Assembly: GCF_049347105.1 (NCBI RefSeq) | Contig: NZ_CP186334.1 | Location: forward strand, 5,626,983-5,690,982 | Direction: 5' to 3' | DNA length: 64,000 bases | Source: Gaoshiqia hydrogeniformans | GTDB lineage: Bacteria; Bacteroidota; Bacteroidia; Bacteroidales; Prolixibacteraceae | Part shown: in pieces, positions 44,731 to 53,818 of the stretch | How the letters are laid out: the number at the start of each line of letters is the position of its first letter | Numbering within the stretch: position 1 is the stretch's first letter | Notes under the pieces: generated by a model | What the model saw: the letters and a program-made list of their open reading frames with translations, nothing else | The model's database searches: none | What the model was told of the DNA's origin: nothing | Translations under genes and position numbers: made by a program

Positions 44731-46512
44731 TTAATTATTGTCATAATAAGGATTCTGCACAAGCGTTGGTGATTTCGCCACTTCTTTGTATGGAATCGGC
44801 CAGAAATACATGGCCTTACGAAAGATTCGTTTCCTTACTTCAAATTTTGTGTAGCTGACGTTGCTTCCGTTACGGCGCACTTCCATGCCATGCATGATTT
44901 TGTTTTCGGTTTGATCGGCAATCATCCAGCGGCGAACATCCCAGAACCGGAACCCTTCCATCGCCAGTTCAACCCGGCGTTCAGTCTGTATCAATTCGCG
45001 CATGGCTTTCTGGCTCAGGCCGGGAGTTATTCCGAACATGCCATCGGGGCCGGGGTCAATTCCCGCTCGTTCACGAATTAGTTTTAAGGCGTCGTAAATA
45101 TCAGAAACGGGTCCTTCATACTCGTTTTGAGCTTCGGCATAGTTAAGCAATACTTCTGCATAGCGCATAAGGGGACGCGCCTGGTTCACATCGATAAAGT
45201 AATTGGCCGCACATTGCCGGTGCTGTTGTTTCCTGAAATAGTAGCCAGTTGGCGTTCCGGTGTGAACGGCGTCCTGGCCTTGTGGCTGGCCGTTGTAGTT
45301 TCCAAGGAAAATATTTACAGGAACACTTTCTGTTGCCGCATTTCTCAACGGAGTCTGGTCGGCAACAAAGGTATTATTGAAGCGTGGATCGCGGTTGGCA
45401 TACGGATTATTCGGGTCATAACCGGAATTCGGATCTGTAATCGCTTTCCCGTTTTTCATGGGAAAGACATCTGCCAGTTCCTGATAAGGCCAGCCGCCGC
45501 CACCGCCGCCGCGTGATGGCGGTTGAAAAAGGTTTTCGCGCCATCTCCCGGGAGATCTTTTATGCTCAAGGATAGTACCCCTGTAAGCTCCGTCAGCAAC
45601 CCAGTCGCTCGGTATAAATATCCGGTAAAATCCTCTTCCCGGCTCTTCGCCATTATCAACATAAAGTGAATATCCCCCCATTGATATCACGGCTTTTGCT
45701 GCATCACGGGCCAGTTTCCAGCGTTCTTTATCATATTCGGGGTATCCGAGTAAATTTTTTATTTCAGGTTTTTCCGAGGCAAAATCACTCCCATTGAACA
45801 ACGGACTGGCGGCAAACAAAAGAACTCTCGCTTTCAATGCTTTACATGCACCGGCGCCGGCGCGCCCCCGATCCCGTCCGGACGGGTTATTGGCCAGATC
45901 CATCGCCGCTTTGTCACATTCCGACACAATATAATCGACGCAGTCGGCAAAGGATGCGCGCACCGGTTTAATTTCGTCGGTTGGAGAAAAAATGGTATCG
46001 CCAACCAGGGGAATACCCCCATAGTGTTTCAGAAGGACAGAGTAGTACCAGGCTCTTAAAAATCGGGCTTCGGCGATGTAACGTGTTTTTCGCCCTTCGG
46101 TTAGCGGAGCTTCCGGGATATGTTTCAGAAACAGGTTGACCTTACGGATATTTTCGTAAGGTTTGTTCCACGAACTCACATCAATAATCACCGGGTTAAC
46201 CGTTCCGGTAGCAAACTGCACGTCGGTTGTAATCTTTGCCAACTGACGGGGTTCGGCCTCATCGCAAGCGGTTTGTAACCCGCCACTCGGGGTCGCCCAA
46301 AATCCGCCATCGTTGAATCGGTCAAAGTCGCTCGCAAAACCAATACTGGTGTAAATATCGGTCAGAAAAGCGGTGGTATAAGTACTGTCAGAAAAAACAG
46401 TCGCTTCATCCAGGTCTGTGGTTTGGGTTTCATCCAAAAAGTCTTTCGACTGACAGGAGCTTATCAACCAAAGCCCCGAAATCAATAAAATCGGAATAAT
46501 GATTTTTTTCAT
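44731..46512 (-). CDS. SusD/RagB-family lipoprotein (third in window)
   Basis: Glycan-binding lipoprotein, about 593 residues. ATG 46512 gives MKKIIIPILLISGLWLISSC with lipobox Cys 20; another ATG lies two codons upstream at 46518. RagB features: EARFLRAWYYSVLLKHYGGIPLVGD, LKARVLLFAASPLFNG, a Gly-rich PSRGGGGGGW loop at about 340, TERRVELAMEGFRFWDVRRW and YFWPIPYKEVAKSPTLVQNPYY. Unlike the canonical order, no SusC precedes it; upstream is GH92, and downstream come DUF5004, DUF4961 and then SusC. Confidence 0.94.
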   Translation of the reverse strand: MKKIIIPILLISGLWLISSCQSKDFLDETQTTDLDEATVFSDSTYTTAFLTDIYTSIGFASDFDRFNDGGFWATPSGGLQTACDEAEPRQLAKITTDVQFATGTVNPVIIDVSSWNKPYENIRKVNLFLKHIPEAPLTEGRKTRYIAEARFLRAWYYSVLLKHYGGIPLVGDTIFSPTDEIKPVRASFADCVDYIVSECDKAAMDLANNPSGRDRGRAGAGACKALKARVLLFAASPLFNGSDFASEKPEIKNLLGYPEYDKERWKLARDAAKAVISMGGYSLYVDNGEEPGRGFYRIFIPSDWVADGAYRGTILEHKRSPGRWRENLFQPPSRGGGGGGWPYQELADVFPMKNGKAITDPNSGYDPNNPYANRDPRFNNTFVADQTPLRNAATESVPVNIFLGNYNGQPQGQDAVHTGTPTGYYFRKQQHRQCAANYFIDVNQARPLMRYAEVLLNYAEAQNEYEGPVSDIYDALKLIRERAGIDPGPDGMFGITPGLSQKAMRELIQTERRVELAMEGFRFWDVRRWMIADQTENKIMHGMEVRRNGSNVSYTKFEVRKRIFRKAMYFWPIPYKEVAKSPTLVQNPYYDNN

Positions 46513-46565
46513 AAGCATAAAATTTGGTTCTTTAATAATTATTCTATTCGATGTCCTTTACTTGT

Positions 46566-48845
46566 TCATTTCTCTTGGTTCGAAACAGAGAATGGTAAAT
46601 CGTCGTCAGCGGTTCCCCGTTGATAATTCGGTTGCTTGCTCATCTTTAGATGCAGTACGCCACCGCCGGCCATGTCATCATAGCTGATCCAGTTTTTCGA
46701 ATAAGGTTTTCCGTTTAGCTCGGCCGATTCGATGTACACATTGCCGGAATGATTGTTCTCCGCGTTAATGATGAATTTTTTTCCGTCTTCGAGGGTAATG
46801 GTTGCCTTACGGAACAAAGGACTTCCCAAAACATACTGGTCGGTTCCGGGACAAACGCTGTAAATTCCCAGGGCGCTCAGTACGTACCACGACGATAGCC
46901 CGCCCTGATCTTCGTCGCCGGGGTATCCCCTGGGAGATGCATTGTATAATTGGCTCATCACTTTTCGCAACTGAGCCTGTGCTTTCCAGGGTTGACCGGA
47001 ATAATTGTACAAATAAGGCACATGCTGACAGGGCTGGTTACCGTGCGCATATTGCCCCATATTGGCATCGAGCATTTCGGCAATCTCGTGAATGACAGTT
47101 CCGTAACTGCCAACATCGTACGCGTTCGTCCCGTTAAAAAATTCATCCAGGCGGGCATTGAAATTATCCCTTCCCCCCATCAGGTCGATTAATCCTTGAG
47201 GATCGTGAAAAACCGACCAGGTATATTGCGCGGAGTTGCCTTCGGTAAACGGGTTTCCCCAACGGTAAGGGTTAAACTCGTCAAAAACCCACTCTCCATT
47301 TACTTTACGGCCTCTCATATACTGAGATTTTTCATCCCAGATATTCTTGTAGTTGTACATTTGGCGACCGAAAACCTGCATGTAGAATTGATTACCGGTC
47401 ATTTTTGCCAGCTTGTAGGCGCAGAAATCGTCGTAGGCGTACTCCAGCGTTTTGGCTGCGCTCTCGCCGGCTGTTTCGTATGGGATGTAACCCAGTTCGA
47501 AATATTCTTTGTGCCCTTCGCGACCGCTCGAACCACGCCAGAAACTGACATTGGTAATTTCGTGGTAATACTGAGCCAGCACTTTTTCCGGATCGAAATT
47601 CCGGATTCCCTTCGCCCAGGCATCGGCCAATAATGAAATGGCATGATTGCCAATCATGATGCCTGACATGCCCGGACATGACCAGGCCGGAAACCAACCG
47701 CACTGTTCTTTGGCATCGACCAACGACTGCATGTAACGGCCCTGCATGGTTGGATGAAGGATGTTGGTGAGCGGAAACTGCGAACGAAAGGTATCCCAAA
47801 ACCCGTTGTCGGTGTACATATAACCGTCATGCACCTCATTGTCATACGGACTGCGATAATACGGCTGACCGTCTTTATTGATTTCGTAGAATTTATGCGA
47901 AAACAGGTTGGCCCGGAATAAGCAGGAATAGAATGTGGCTTTATCAGCCTCGTTATCGCCTTCCACCAGCACCCGGTTCAACAGTTCGTTCCAAGATTTT
48001 GCGGCTGCGTTTTTCACATCCTCCAGCTTTTTGAATCCGCCCAATTCCCGGTCAAGGGTCAGTTGGGCCTGTTCGGGACTGATATAAGACGAAGCAATCT
48101 TCACCTGGACCGTTGCCCCCGGCTTAAACCGGATGTAAGCCCCGATACCGTCGCCGGCGTCTTCTGTTCCGCTTTCTTTCACCCCATTGTTCCTGTTCTC
48201 CCAGGTACCGTAGGATACAAAAGGCTGGTCGAAACTTAAAACAAAGTATCCCCTGAATTCTTTGGGAAACAGAAAACCGCTGTTCACCCAGCCGATGATT
48301 TTTCGCTCTTTAGGCAAAATTTTCACTTCGCTGGTGCCGATATAACCGTCTAAAACAAGGTAAGCATCTTTCTTCCCCGGGAAAGAAAAACGCATCATGC
48401 CTCCTCTTTCGGCCGGCGATATCTCGGTTTTAATTCCGTTGGCCAGCGTTACCGCGTAATAATGAGGCTTTGCAATTTCATCATCATGCGAAAATCCGGT
48501 TGCCCGCTCGTGTTCGTCAACCACAAGTTCTCCGGTTTGCGGCATCAGCGAAAAGGTGGCATAATCCCTCACCCAGGGGCTGCACTGGTGGGTTTGCTGG
48601 AAGCCCCGGATGGTTGTAGCGGTATACTGGTATTTCCATCCGTTGCCATTGGGTCCTGTTTGGGCCGAAAAGGCGTGCATCGGGTAAGGCATGGCAACGG
48701 TGGGATAGGTATTCCCATAACTGTAATCGGGCCTGGAGTCTGTTCCCTGCAAGGTGTTTACATACGGCAACAAATCCTTATTTTGCGCCTGGAGCAACAG
48801 GCTCATCATGCTAAATACTAAAATTACAGCAAGTTTCTTTCTCAT
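46566..48845 (-). CDS. GH92 alpha-mannosidase-family enzyme with Gln in place of the catalytic-acid Glu
   Basis: Exported GH92 protein of 759 residues, signal peptide 1-20 ending LLQAQ. The N-terminal sandwich begins YVNTLQGTDSRPDYSYGNTYPTVAMP, and the helical barrel shows NGFWDTFRSQFPL and CSPWVRDYATF. The family base region YPGDEDQGGLSSWYVL is intact. The acid region, normally GNEPxHH, reads HGNQPCQHVPY: Gln 604 stands where Glu acts as acid and Gln 607 replaces a His. In GH92 as I recall it, this Glu-to-Gln change occurs in enzymes that hydrolyse mannose-alpha-1-phosphate diesters, where leaving-group protonation is not needed. So the likely substrate is a phosphomannan-type linkage rather than a plain mannoside; loss of activity is the alternative. 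It follows a canonical GH92 by 18 bp. Confidence 0.93.
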   Translation of the reverse strand: MRKKLAVILVFSMMSLLLQAQNKDLLPYVNTLQGTDSRPDYSYGNTYPTVAMPYPMHAFSAQTGPNGNGWKYQYTATTIRGFQQTHQCSPWVRDYATFSLMPQTGELVVDEHERATGFSHDDEIAKPHYYAVTLANGIKTEISPAERGGMMRFSFPGKKDAYLVLDGYIGTSEVKILPKERKIIGWVNSGFLFPKEFRGYFVLSFDQPFVSYGTWENRNNGVKESGTEDAGDGIGAYIRFKPGATVQVKIASSYISPEQAQLTLDRELGGFKKLEDVKNAAAKSWNELLNRVLVEGDNEADKATFYSCLFRANLFSHKFYEINKDGQPYYRSPYDNEVHDGYMYTDNGFWDTFRSQFPLTNILHPTMQGRYMQSLVDAKEQCGWFPAWSCPGMSGIMIGNHAISLLADAWAKGIRNFDPEKVLAQYYHEITNVSFWRGSSGREGHKEYFELGYIPYETAGESAAKTLEYAYDDFCAYKLAKMTGNQFYMQVFGRQMYNYKNIWDEKSQYMRGRKVNGEWVFDEFNPYRWGNPFTEGNSAQYTWSVFHDPQGLIDLMGGRDNFNARLDEFFNGTNAYDVGSYGTVIHEIAEMLDANMGQYAHGNQPCQHVPYLYNYSGQPWKAQAQLRKVMSQLYNASPRGYPGDEDQGGLSSWYVLSALGIYSVCPGTDQYVLGSPLFRKATITLEDGKKFIINAENNHSGNVYIESAELNGKPYSKNWISYDDMAGGGVLHLKMSKQPNYQRGTADDDLPFSVSNQEK

Positions 48846-48863
48846 ATTGTTGGTTATTGGTCA

Positions 48864-51248
48864 TTAGTTATTGGTTCCCCAGCTGTGGTTAGGTTCGGGC
48901 CCCATGACCAGTTCGAGCGTTCCGCCAGCCGCAATCTCGCTGTAATCCAGATAGCAACGTTTGAGCGGGACTCCATTCAGTTTTGCCTGTTGGATGTACC
49001 TGTTTTCCGGCGAGTTGTTTTTGGCAACAACCCTAAATGCCTTTCCCGAAGCATAATTCCGATCCGGTTGAATCGTAATTTCATCGAATACCGGGCTGGT
49101 AATTTCATAGCGAAGGTCGCCCGGGCAAATCTGGCTCAGGCCGGCCGCTGCCAGCACATGCCAGGCCGACATCTGCCCGACATCTTCATTGCCGACCAAA
49201 CCTTCCACATCGTTTTTATAAGCCCGGCGGCAAATTTCGCGGGTCCATTTTTGGGTGAGCCAGGGGGCGCCAAGCCGGTTAAAGAGGAACGGTACATGAT
49301 GAACCGGCTCGTTGGCATGGTTGTAATAGTCGTTCCACATCATGTTTTCGGGAACTTTATCAAAAAACTCAGTCAGATCGGCCAATACTTTTTCGCGGCC
49401 GCCCATCAGTTCAACCATGCCTTCCACATCGTGCGGAACAAACCAACCCTGCTGATACGGATTGCATTCAACCGTTCCGTACCAATCCTGCAAACGCCCT
49501 TTTTCAGGCCATGCCTGCCAGCTGCCATCTTCATTCCGGGCCCGGAACCAGCCCTTCTCGGGATCGAAAATGTTCCGATAACTTTGCGCCAGTTTCGAAT
49601 ATTTCTCATAATCGTTCGTCTTGTAAATCGATTTAGCAATTTGTGCCAAACACCATTCGGTATAGGCCAGTTCAAGCGTATTCGAAATGGAATACTCGCT
49701 CGTAGCAAAACCTTCATAGCCGAAATCTTCCGGATTGCAACGAACGGTAAAACCCAGTTTTTCGTTGCCGCTCAATTCGCAGGTTCTGACGGCTGTTTTA
49801 TAGGCCAGGTTCAGGTCATATCCTTTAATCCCTTTGGCCCAGGCATCAGCCAATACCGAAATGGCCGGGTTGCCAATCATACACCCGCTGTAGGCATTCG
49901 CCAACTCCCAGCGCTCGTAGTAACCTTCCCCGCTTTCCGAGGACAGGGTCAGCAGCGAATTAATCATGTCGTTCACAACCGTTGGGTTAATCAAGGTTTG
50001 CAGGGGAAACTGGCTGCGGAAAACATCCCAGCCGCTGAAAATGGTGCGCTTGGTGAAATTTTCGGAAACATGAATCATTTTATCGCCGCCAATGTACAGG
50101 TTGTCTACATCTTCAAAAATCCGGGGGTCGATCAGGGTATGATAAAGCGCCGTGTAAAACACGGCCTTTTCGTCGTCGGTGCCGCCTTTAACGGCCATCT
50201 TACCCAATTCAGCATTCCAGGCCCGGTGCGCATTTTCGCGAACGCCATCAAAATCCCAACCGGTAATTTCTTCTTCCAGATTTTTCCGGGCCCCCTCAGC
50301 GCTCGCGAACGAAATTCCGACTTTCAACAAAACCGGTTCATTTTCCCGGGTTGAAAAATTGGAAAAGAAGCCCAGGTGTTTTCCTTCCATTTCGCGTAAG
50401 CCTGAATGTACTTCGGCATTGGCAATCACTTCCTGGTACTTTTCACTGGTTACGTCTTCCAGTTTGCGGGTCCAATCGTCGGGAATACCAGCGCTCCAAA
50501 TGCCAAAATCGTTCAGTGGTTTATCGAATTGTGCGTAGAAATAAACCGTATAATCCGCTTTTCCCAGGCCGTTCCCCCAGCCACCTCCTTCGGGCGGACA
50601 TTTCATCCAGCCGGCAATCGTGTGTTTATCAACAACTTTGACCTGCTGCAGGGTTGAAGTCCCTCCTACCCTGCGGGCCAAATCAATCTGGATGCGGGAT
50701 TCCTGATTTTCCGGAAATGTAAACCGGTACATGCCACAGCGCGTCGTAGCAGTCATTTCGGCTTTTACCCGGTAATCGCCGAGCTCCACCGAATAGTATC
50801 CGGCCGATGCCGTTTCGGTCGATTTGGAATAACGCGAGCGGTAACCTTCTTCCGGGTTTTCGGCCCTTCCGGCGCTGGTTTTCAGCGGACCGGTTGCCGG
50901 CATCACCAAAAAATTGCCCATATCGCCATTCCAGCCAATCCCGCTCAGCTGGGTCATGGCAAAGCCTTCAATGGTGGTATGTTCGTAACTGTAGCCCGAG
51001 CCGTTGTCTCCTCCGGTTATGGTATTGGGGCTCACCTGGACCATGCCAAACGGCGTGGCGGCGCCCGGAAAGGTTTTCCCCAAGCCGTGGTAAACACCAG
51101 CTGCACCCATATTGGTACTGGCCCCAATAAACGGATTCACATAAGAAGCATAGTCTGCACCGCCTGTCGTGTTCACCGACCGAGGATTTGAGCATCCCGC
51201 CATAACGAGCATGAAAGCCAACGGCAGATATTTCGAGTTTCTGATCAT
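48864..51248 (-). CDS. GH92 alpha-mannosidase (canonical acid residue), lipoprotein
   Basis: Calcium-dependent exo-alpha-mannosidase family member of 794 residues. Lipobox MAGC gives Cys 19, so it is membrane anchored. N-terminal sandwich: YVNPFIGASTNMGAAGVYHGLGKTFPGAATPFG. Barrel: TIFSGWDVFRSQFPL, ANEPVHHVPFLFN with Glu 647 as the normal catalytic acid, and VGNEDVGQMSAWHVLAAAG with the base Asp. All expected acid and base motifs are present. It is nearly contiguous with the GH38-like gene (1-bp gap) and 18 bp before the variant GH92, which implies one transcript. Together the two cover ordinary alpha-mannosides and perhaps the phosphodiester form. Confidence 0.95.
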   Translation of the reverse strand: MIRNSKYLPLAFMLVMAGCSNPRSVNTTGGADYASYVNPFIGASTNMGAAGVYHGLGKTFPGAATPFGMVQVSPNTITGGDNGSGYSYEHTTIEGFAMTQLSGIGWNGDMGNFLVMPATGPLKTSAGRAENPEEGYRSRYSKSTETASAGYYSVELGDYRVKAEMTATTRCGMYRFTFPENQESRIQIDLARRVGGTSTLQQVKVVDKHTIAGWMKCPPEGGGWGNGLGKADYTVYFYAQFDKPLNDFGIWSAGIPDDWTRKLEDVTSEKYQEVIANAEVHSGLREMEGKHLGFFSNFSTRENEPVLLKVGISFASAEGARKNLEEEITGWDFDGVRENAHRAWNAELGKMAVKGGTDDEKAVFYTALYHTLIDPRIFEDVDNLYIGGDKMIHVSENFTKRTIFSGWDVFRSQFPLQTLINPTVVNDMINSLLTLSSESGEGYYERWELANAYSGCMIGNPAISVLADAWAKGIKGYDLNLAYKTAVRTCELSGNEKLGFTVRCNPEDFGYEGFATSEYSISNTLELAYTEWCLAQIAKSIYKTNDYEKYSKLAQSYRNIFDPEKGWFRARNEDGSWQAWPEKGRLQDWYGTVECNPYQQGWFVPHDVEGMVELMGGREKVLADLTEFFDKVPENMMWNDYYNHANEPVHHVPFLFNRLGAPWLTQKWTREICRRAYKNDVEGLVGNEDVGQMSAWHVLAAAGLSQICPGDLRYEITSPVFDEITIQPDRNYASGKAFRVVAKNNSPENRYIQQAKLNGVPLKRCYLDYSEIAAGGTLELVMGPEPNHSWGTNN

Positions 51249-51249
51249 C

Positions 51250-53796
51250 TTATTTCAACTTAACTTTTGTTAGTTTGACAGTTTGAAATCCAAACTGCGG
51301 CAAATTCAGGTTTGTCACCCAATCGCCGTTCCTGTTTTTATTTTTTTGAAGCGAAGAAATCACCTTACCGTTCAGGTCAACCAATTCGAACACATCAGCC
51401 TGGCAATTCCAGCAGACTTCCTGATTGCTATTTTTTGACGAATTGTAAAAACGAACCAGTAAATCGTCGCCATCGACGGTTACTGCCGAAACGTGCAGGT
51501 TTTTATCGGTAACTTCCAGCAATGAGAATTGATCCGGCTCATTTCCGGCATGGATGAAGCGGCCAATCAACGGTTCATTCCAGGCGGCGCTTGCGGGTTC
51601 AATCCCGGCCGTCTCCCAATTTCCGGCATGCGGTAAAAGCGCATACCGCAGTTGCGTAGGGCCGTCGACACCATAGTTTCGCCCCCACAAACCTTTACCG
51701 GCATACTGAACGGTAAGCCCGATCGGCAACTCTTCGGTACGGATATAACTGGTGGTATGGTCCGAAAACAGGGCTACGCCGTAACCGCCGGAGCTACTTT
51801 CGGCATCCACCCAATTCAGGATCACGTTGTGTTTAATTTGGTCCCAACTGGTGTAAATGGTATTTTCAAGCTGGCTTTCGCAAACATCGAAAGGCGCATT
51901 TTTATACAGTTTCCCGTTCATCCCGGCCAATGGAAATTGAAGCTGAAGCTTGTACCCATCGTCGTAAAACGCTTTTTCCCAGTCTTCGGCCTTGTAATTG
52001 GCACCCTGGTCATAAGCGCCGATAGCCGGTTGTCCGTTCCAGTCGATGCTGAGTTCAAAGTCAATCAGGGGACTGGTTTTCGCGAACCGGATGAGTTGCG
52101 TGTACAGGTTTCCCGCCAGCTGGTTTTCCACCTTAATTTGGGTGAACAAAGCGCCATCTTCCACCACCGACACCCGGGCTTTCGCATCGGAACTTTTCCG
52201 GAACTTTTCCTCTTTGTAAAAATACCCGCGAAGGCTGTTCAAGCCTTTTCCCTTTTCCACCAGTTGCCGGTTACCCTGCTTTTTATCTATTAAACTGATG
52301 ATTTCGCCGCCTGAAGCCGGGTCAAACACCGCCCGGTAAAACGCCGTTTCGAGCTGAAGTTTACCGTCAGCAAATTGCTTTACAGCTTGCTTTTGCTTCG
52401 ATTTCCCGTTTTTAACCTGAAAAGTGGCATACCCGAAAGCAGGCACAGTGGCTTCGAAAGCCAATACCGGTTTTCCAGTCCTGCCAACTGAAACCTGCGC
52501 CGGAAGTTCCTTCCCCTTCCAATCGAAAACCGAGAACCCGGAATTTCTGAAGCGCTCAGGCAACTCGATTTCCACCACATCGGTCCTGCTGATTCCCAGC
52601 GTATTGAAAACGCGAACCGTTTCAGCATTGCCCGGTTCATCCAACTCAAACAGTTGTGAGATCTTATCGTCGGCTATCCGGTTCGAGGCGTCGGTCCAGC
52701 GCGTTACCTTATCCGCCCAGGTGTCGCCCGGGCGACCGTTGTAGGGCACTATCCAGCAATCGTGGTGCTGGGCCAGCATGAGTGTTCGCCAACCTTCAGC
52801 AATATCTGTCGCCGGAAATTCTTCTCCGTAAAGCAAATAATTGAGCGATGCCATTTTCTCTGCCACTACCATTTTGTTTTCACTCACCCTCACCTCCTGG
52901 GCAATCTGTTGCAACACCTGTGCTCCCCACACCAGTCCCGGCTTCACATCCTCAATCGAAAATTTCCAATCGTCAGGCTGCACTTTCCCCTGAATCATAT
53001 TAATATAAGCCGTCCAGGTAGTATATTCCGTTGGTTTGTATTGATTTCCCCAGGGGCCGCCATCCCATCCGGCATCCTGAAAAGTCATGCCAACCGGATA
53101 TTGAATGCCGCTTGCAAAACATTTTTCGATAAAGCTGTTCGAGTTTGTCCACGACTCGGTTTGCCAGGTCGACTTCGTTGAAAGCCCTTCGCACGCGTAC
53201 CGCGGAACGGCAGGTATGGAGCTGCCATCGGGGCCAATCCAGTTCACCAGATCTTTCCCGAAAGCGCTGGTATAGCCGCCCCAACAGGTGTTCGGGTTAC
53301 GCAATACGGCATACCGATAGCCAAATCCTTTTAATATCTGCGGCAGACTGCTCGTAAAACAAGGCTCTTCAACCGAATAAGTGATGAACGTAGCCTCCGG
53401 AAAATAAGCCCGTGTTTTTTCGATCCCGTAGGCGAACTGGCGGATGATGCTTTCGCCAGAAATATTATAGCAATAGGGCTGTGCATAAGCCGGATTGACA
53501 AACTCTATGCGTCCAAACCGCCCGGTTTTCGAATAATATTCCTGCAAAAGTTTGAAATTCTCAGCATCTTTTACGCTTACCGTATCCCAGGTTTCCGGTT
53601 CAATTTCGAGGTTAATGGCCCAAGCCGGGTTTTCAGTGAGTGTTTCGACCATAAAGCGGGCCTGCCACATGGGATAATGGCCGTAAATACCGCCATGATA
53701 ACCATCGGCAAACCAGGCCGTTTGCGACTGCGCTGAATATGTACCAGGCAACAGAAGGATCAAAAGAAAAAAGCAATATGTTATTATTGAATGCAA
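51250..53796 (-). CDS. GH38-like alpha-mannosidase-family protein with altered metal/nucleophile motifs
   Basis: Exported protein of 848 residues, signal peptide ending about residue 22. The GH38 order is recognisable: an N-terminal alpha/beta barrel, a middle helical part containing LMLAQHHDCWIVPYNG (His 344, His 345, Asp 346, matching the family QHHD motif) and a long beta C-terminal half. Two hallmarks are changed. The opening HxD zinc motif reads DGYHGGIYGHYP (His 34, no Asp two residues on), and the DPFGHS nucleophile segment reads VEEPCFTSS, with Glu 144 where Asp is expected. The protein may belong to a divergent subgroup with another metal site or act on another sugar. It lies 22 bp after the SGNH gene. 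Confidence 0.8.
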   Translation of the reverse strand: MHSIITYCFFLLILLLPGTYSAQSQTAWFADGYHGGIYGHYPMWQARFMVETLTENPAWAINLEIEPETWDTVSVKDAENFKLLQEYYSKTGRFGRIEFVNPAYAQPYCYNISGESIIRQFAYGIEKTRAYFPEATFITYSVEEPCFTSSLPQILKGFGYRYAVLRNPNTCWGGYTSAFGKDLVNWIGPDGSSIPAVPRYACEGLSTKSTWQTESWTNSNSFIEKCFASGIQYPVGMTFQDAGWDGGPWGNQYKPTEYTTWTAYINMIQGKVQPDDWKFSIEDVKPGLVWGAQVLQQIAQEVRVSENKMVVAEKMASLNYLLYGEEFPATDIAEGWRTLMLAQHHDCWIVPYNGRPGDTWADKVTRWTDASNRIADDKISQLFELDEPGNAETVRVFNTLGISRTDVVEIELPERFRNSGFSVFDWKGKELPAQVSVGRTGKPVLAFEATVPAFGYATFQVKNGKSKQKQAVKQFADGKLQLETAFYRAVFDPASGGEIISLIDKKQGNRQLVEKGKGLNSLRGYFYKEEKFRKSSDAKARVSVVEDGALFTQIKVENQLAGNLYTQLIRFAKTSPLIDFELSIDWNGQPAIGAYDQGANYKAEDWEKAFYDDGYKLQLQFPLAGMNGKLYKNAPFDVCESQLENTIYTSWDQIKHNVILNWVDAESSSGGYGVALFSDHTTSYIRTEELPIGLTVQYAGKGLWGRNYGVDGPTQLRYALLPHAGNWETAGIEPASAAWNEPLIGRFIHAGNEPDQFSLLEVTDKNLHVSAVTVDGDDLLVRFYNSSKNSNQEVCWNCQADVFELVDLNGKVISSLQKNKNRNGDWVTNLNLPQFGFQTVKLTKVKLK

Positions 53797-53818
53797 AGCT
53801 TAACTCTATTTTAGGTTA

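Noticed and set aside
46566..48845. Variant GH92 as a pseudogene
   Set aside because: Frame intact at full length, tight operon spacing and preserved base motif speak for a functional protein.
48885..50354. 489-codon open frame on the plus strand inside the GH92 gene
   Set aside because: It is antisense to a motif-complete GH92; long antisense frames arise here from codon bias, and its translation shows no family pattern.
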